Translations under genes and position numbers: made by a program | Notes under the pieces: model-generated | Database searches by the model: none | Told to the model about the DNA's origin: nothing | The model's input: the letters and a program-made list of their open reading frames with translations, nothing else | Shown here: positions 6,117 to 8,253 of the stretch, one piece after another | How positions within the stretch are numbered: the stretch's first letter is position 1 | How the letters are laid out: every line of letters starts with the position of its first letter | Assembly (NCBI GenBank): GCA_021805955.1 | Contig: JAJZDO010000099.1 | Location: 1 to 8,253 of the forward strand | Direction of reading: 5' to 3' | From: Acidobacteriota bacterium | GTDB taxonomy: Bacteria > Acidobacteriota > Terriglobia > Terriglobales > Acidobacteriaceae | DNA length: 8,253 nucleotides

Positions 6117-7262
6117 TTGATCGATACCCCGGAAGCACCGCCGAAAAACCCCGATACGCAGAACGACTTGGCTGAACAGCCGCGTTTTCTGCTGGCGGCG
6201 ATCATCGACTCGTCTGAAGACGCCATCATCAGCAAGGACCTGAACGGCATCATCACCAGTTGGAACAACGCGGCCCGCCGCATGTACGGGTACACAGCGG
6301 AGGAAATTGTCGGGCAGTCGATTCTGCGCCTGGTTCCCGAGGAACTGCGTTCCCAAGAGGACGAAATCCTGCGGAAATTGAGAGCGGGAGAGCGGCTGGA
6401 GCATTTCGAGACGACGAGACTCAGCAAGTCCGGGCAACGAATTGAGGTCTCGCTGACGATTTCTCCCATCAAGGACAGTGCCGGCCGGGTGATTGGCAGC
6501 TCAAAAATCGCGCGGGACATCTCGGCCAGGAAGCAGATGGAGCGGTCTCTGGTCCAGTCGGAAAAGTTAGCGGCTGCGGGGCGCATGGCGGCCACTGTCG
6601 CCCACGAAATCAACAATCCGCTGGAAGCGGTGCTGAACCTGATGTTTCTGGCCCGCGCCAGTTGCGCCCCTGAAAGCGAAACCCATGGGTACCTGGAAAC
6701 AGCGGAGGCGGAACTGGTGCGCGTCTCCCACATTGCGCGGCAGACGCTCGGCTTCTATCGCGATACCGGCAGGCCGACCGAAATCGTGGTCGACGAACTG
6801 CTGAAGAATGTTCTTGCCGTCTATCGATCGAAGCTCAATTTCAGAAACATCGCCCTTCGATGTCAATTTGAAGCGCTTCGCCCGCTGAAGGCCAGCCGTG
6901 GAGAGCTGTTGCAGGTGTTCTCAAACATCATCGCCAACTCCATCGACGCACTGAAGCCGGGAGGGTCGCTTTACATCGAAACACGGGAAATGGCGGATGC
7001 TGGAACGGCGGGCATACAGATTCTGGTCCGGGATGAAGGCAGCGGAATTGAAGCGGAACACCTGGCACTGATCTTCGAACCGTTCTTCACCACTAAGGAG
7101 CGGCACGGCACGGGTATTGGATTGTGGGTGGCAAAACAACTGGTCGAAAAGCATAAGGGCCGGATCACGATCGCCAGCAGCACTGAAGCCGGACACAGCG
7201 GCACGGAGGTATTGATTTTCCTTCCATTTATGAACTCATTGAGCAGCCCCGCGGCTGATTAG
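6117..7262 (+). CDS. Soluble PAS-domain sensor histidine kinase
   Basis: This 381-residue cytoplasmic kinase has no membrane segment. A PAS sensor domain covers about residues 23-137 (SEDAIISKDLNGIITSWN, MYGYTAEEIVGQ, then the ISARKQMERSL linker). The dimerisation/phosphoacceptor helix carries H163 in VAHEINNPLEAV. The HATPase domain follows, with the N box FSNIIANSIDAL (N270, N274), G1 DEGSG (306-310), F box FEPFFTT (320-326) and G2 GTGIGLWVAK (331-340). All ATP-binding boxes are present, so it should be active. The start is TTG at 6117, supported by GGAGG nine bases upstream; no ATG in frame occurs before residue 56, which would remove half of the PAS domain. No response regulator is adjacent, so its partner is unknown. 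The PAS ligand cannot be deduced. Confidence 0.93.
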   Translation: MIDTPEAPPKNPDTQNDLAEQPRFLLAAIIDSSEDAIISKDLNGIITSWNNAARRMYGYTAEEIVGQSILRLVPEELRSQEDEILRKLRAGERLEHFETTRLSKSGQRIEVSLTISPIKDSAGRVIGSSKIARDISARKQMERSLVQSEKLAAAGRMAATVAHEINNPLEAVLNLMFLARASCAPESETHGYLETAEAELVRVSHIARQTLGFYRDTGRPTEIVVDELLKNVLAVYRSKLNFRNIALRCQFEALRPLKASRGELLQVFSNIIANSIDALKPGGSLYIETREMADAGTAGIQILVRDEGSGIEAEHLALIFEPFFTTKERHGTGIGLWVAKQLVEKHKGRITIASSTEAGHSGTEVLIFLPFMNSLSSPAAD

Positions 7263-7294
7263 GGCATTTTCAAATCAAGTGTGAACAAAACTCT

Positions 7295-7342
7295 GGGTGC
7301 CCCATCCTTTGTGCGCCTCTTGCACAAAGGGTGGGAGAGCAC
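7295..7342 (+). repeat. GGGTGCCCCA...GGGTGGG palindromic element, copy 2
   Basis: A 14-pair stem joins CCCATCCTTTGTGC (7301-7314) to GCACAAAGGGTGGG (7322-7335), with one G-T pair and a seven-base loop. GTGC (7297-7300) and GCAC (7339-7342) extend it by four pairs past a three-base bulge. It lies 32 bases after the histidine kinase stop and could act as its transcript end, although only a weak CTCTTT follows. I recall elements of this GGGTGCCCCATCC...GGGTGGG form as frequent in acidobacterial intergenic regions. That is memory, not a search. Confidence 0.75.
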
Positions 7343-7540
7343 GACTCTTTCCCCGACCGTCAACACCCTGACCGAAAATGCTCTAGAGGTTCCTTGTCGC
7401 GGGCGTTTTTCGCAATTCAAAATGTAACGCAGGCGCCGGCTTTGACAAGCTGCGGGCGCGGCGGATGCGCGCGCCGTAGCGTATCGGTTCGACTTGCTTA
7501 CCAGAGATTCCGGATGCGAAGATCGATAGGAACAGAAATC
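7343..7540. other. Intergenic region upstream of the hydrolase gene
   Basis: No gene is visible here. It contains an eight-base palindrome CTCTAGAG (7381-7388), a GC-rich inverted repeat GGCGCG (7455-7460) with CGCGCC (7470-7475), and a consensus TTGACA at 7442-7447. The last has no recognisable -10 hexamer at normal spacing, so a promoter cannot be placed with confidence. Confidence 0.4.
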
Positions 7541-7545
7541 AGAGG

Positions 7546-7554
7546 ATTCCGATT
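7546..7554 (+). promoter_or_regulatory. Spacer after AGAGGA ribosome site, fixing a GTG start
   Basis: AGAGGA at 7541-7546 is eight bases before GTG at 7555. This decides the start of the hydrolase gene and retains a complete signal peptide. Confidence 0.6.
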
Positions 7555-8253
7555 GTGAGCAAGCGTTGGATGGTTCTCGCTGTTATTGTGTGTGCCGGTG
7601 CCACTCTGCTGGCGCAAACGCCAGCCTGGCAACCCGCTCCCGGCCATACGACCCTGAGCCTGTGGCCCAACGGAGCGCCGGGTGCTGTCCCAAATCCAAC
7701 CCCGGAGACAAATACCACCACCGCGAAGGACCCGCTGATCGCGGGTAAGCCTCTCATCCGTCTGGGCAACGTCTCCGATCCGACGCTGACGCTGTACGCG
7801 CCGAAGGAAAACAACACGGGTGCCGCGGTGGTTGTGTTTCCCGGGGGCGCATATCACATCCTTGCCATCGACCTGGAAGGGACTGAAGTGTGCGGGTGGC
7901 TCAATACAATTGGTGTCAACTGCATTCTTCTGAAATACCGTGTGCCTGACTCCGGCCCGTATCCCGAATCCGACGCGGCGCTACAGGATGCACAGCGCGC
8001 ACTCGGCTTGGTGCGCCTGCACGCGAGTGAGTGGCACATCGACCCAAATCGCATCGGCGTTCTTGGTTTTTCCGCGGGAGGTCACCTTGCCGCCGCCCTC
8101 AGCACGAACTTCGAGAATCGCCTCTACCCGGACATCGATGCCGCAGACCGGCTCAGCTGCCGTCCTGACTTCGCCGCCATCATCTATCCCGCATATCTGG
8201 CGCACGCGAAGAAGAACTTCGAGCCGAACTCCGCCATTCACGTGACGGACCAG
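7555..8253 (+). CDS. Secreted alpha/beta-hydrolase (esterase), 3'-truncated by the window
   Basis: 233 codons are visible and the frame runs off the right edge without a stop. The start is GTG at 7555, with AGAGGA eight bases upstream; the next Met (codon 6) would shorten the signal peptide. Residues 1-20 (MSKRWMVLAVIVCAGATLLA) form a typical Sec signal peptide, with cleavage likely before Q21. The hydrolase core shows the oxyanion strand VVVFPGGAYHIL (93-104), then LLKYRVP, then the nucleophile elbow GFSAGGHLAAAL with S173. This is the arrangement of acetyl-esterase/xylan-esterase-like hydrolases in the BD-FAE / esterase-lipase group. A Trp-Pro-Asn-Gly-Ala-Pro-Gly segment (LWPNGAPGA) after the signal peptide is common in that group. 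The Asp and His of the triad would lie beyond the edge. It is probably periplasmic or extracellular, acting on acetylated carbohydrates; substrate is inferred. Confidence 0.88.
   Translation, partial: MSKRWMVLAVIVCAGATLLAQTPAWQPAPGHTTLSLWPNGAPGAVPNPTPETNTTTAKDPLIAGKPLIRLGNVSDPTLTLYAPKENNTGAAVVVFPGGAYHILAIDLEGTEVCGWLNTIGVNCILLKYRVPDSGPYPESDAALQDAQRALGLVRLHASEWHIDPNRIGVLGFSAGGHLAAALSTNFENRLYPDIDAADRLSCRPDFAAIIYPAYLAHAKKNFEPNSAIHVTDQ

Noticed and set aside
7442..7470. Consensus TTGACA as a -35 box for the hydrolase gene
   Set aside because: Nothing resembling a -10 hexamer occurs 16-18 bases downstream; the spacer and following bases are GC-rich.

Overview
This window looks like a chromosomal stretch from a soil-type Acidobacteriota (Terriglobia / Koribacter-like) bacterium. 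The evidence is a moderately GC-rich sequence, a fused AroD-AroE shikimate-pathway enzyme of the kind found in that phylum, a full-length ISAzo13-family transposase, and a palindromic intergenic element of the form GGGTGCCCCA-stem-loop-stem-GGGTGGG. I recall that element as common in acidobacterial genomes. The phylum assignment is inference from gene content, not from a marker gene.

Layout from left to right. Bases 1-156 hold no complete gene. Bases 1-25 are an exact reverse-complement match to the core of the transposase further right, so a second, antisense, truncated ISAzo13-type copy appears to run off the left edge. Next comes a 30-bp near-perfect palindrome (40-69) that looks like an operator, then a smaller dyad (75-95). 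An ISAzo13-family insertion sequence follows (about 157-1429), with 15-bp terminal inverted repeats and an intact DDE transposase. Immediately beyond it, on the minus strand, is a two-gene unit: aroDE (3521 to 1950) followed by an overlapping 168-residue membrane/coiled-coil protein of unknown function (1957 to 1451). The 318-bp divergent gap 3522-3839 carries three inverted repeats, one of which would cover the aroDE ribosome binding site. On the plus strand follow an M3-family zinc oligopeptidase (3840-5930), a soluble PAS-domain histidine kinase with a TTG start (6117-7262), and the first 233 codons of a secreted alpha/beta-hydrolase esterase (7555 to the right edge).

The genes do not form one obvious pathway. 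aroDE performs two central steps of aromatic amino-acid biosynthesis, and its overlapping partner is probably translationally coupled to it. The peptidase recycles oligopeptides in the cytoplasm. The kinase is an orphan, with no response regulator in the window, and it is bracketed by two inversely oriented copies of the GGGTGC...GGGTGGG palindrome. The hydrolase is a probable exported carbohydrate esterase. I see no rRNA, tRNA, CRISPR array or defence system. The most unusual material is non-coding: the 30-bp palindrome, the antisense transposase scrap, the self-palindromic IS ends, the aroDE leader hairpin and the paired palindromic repeats.
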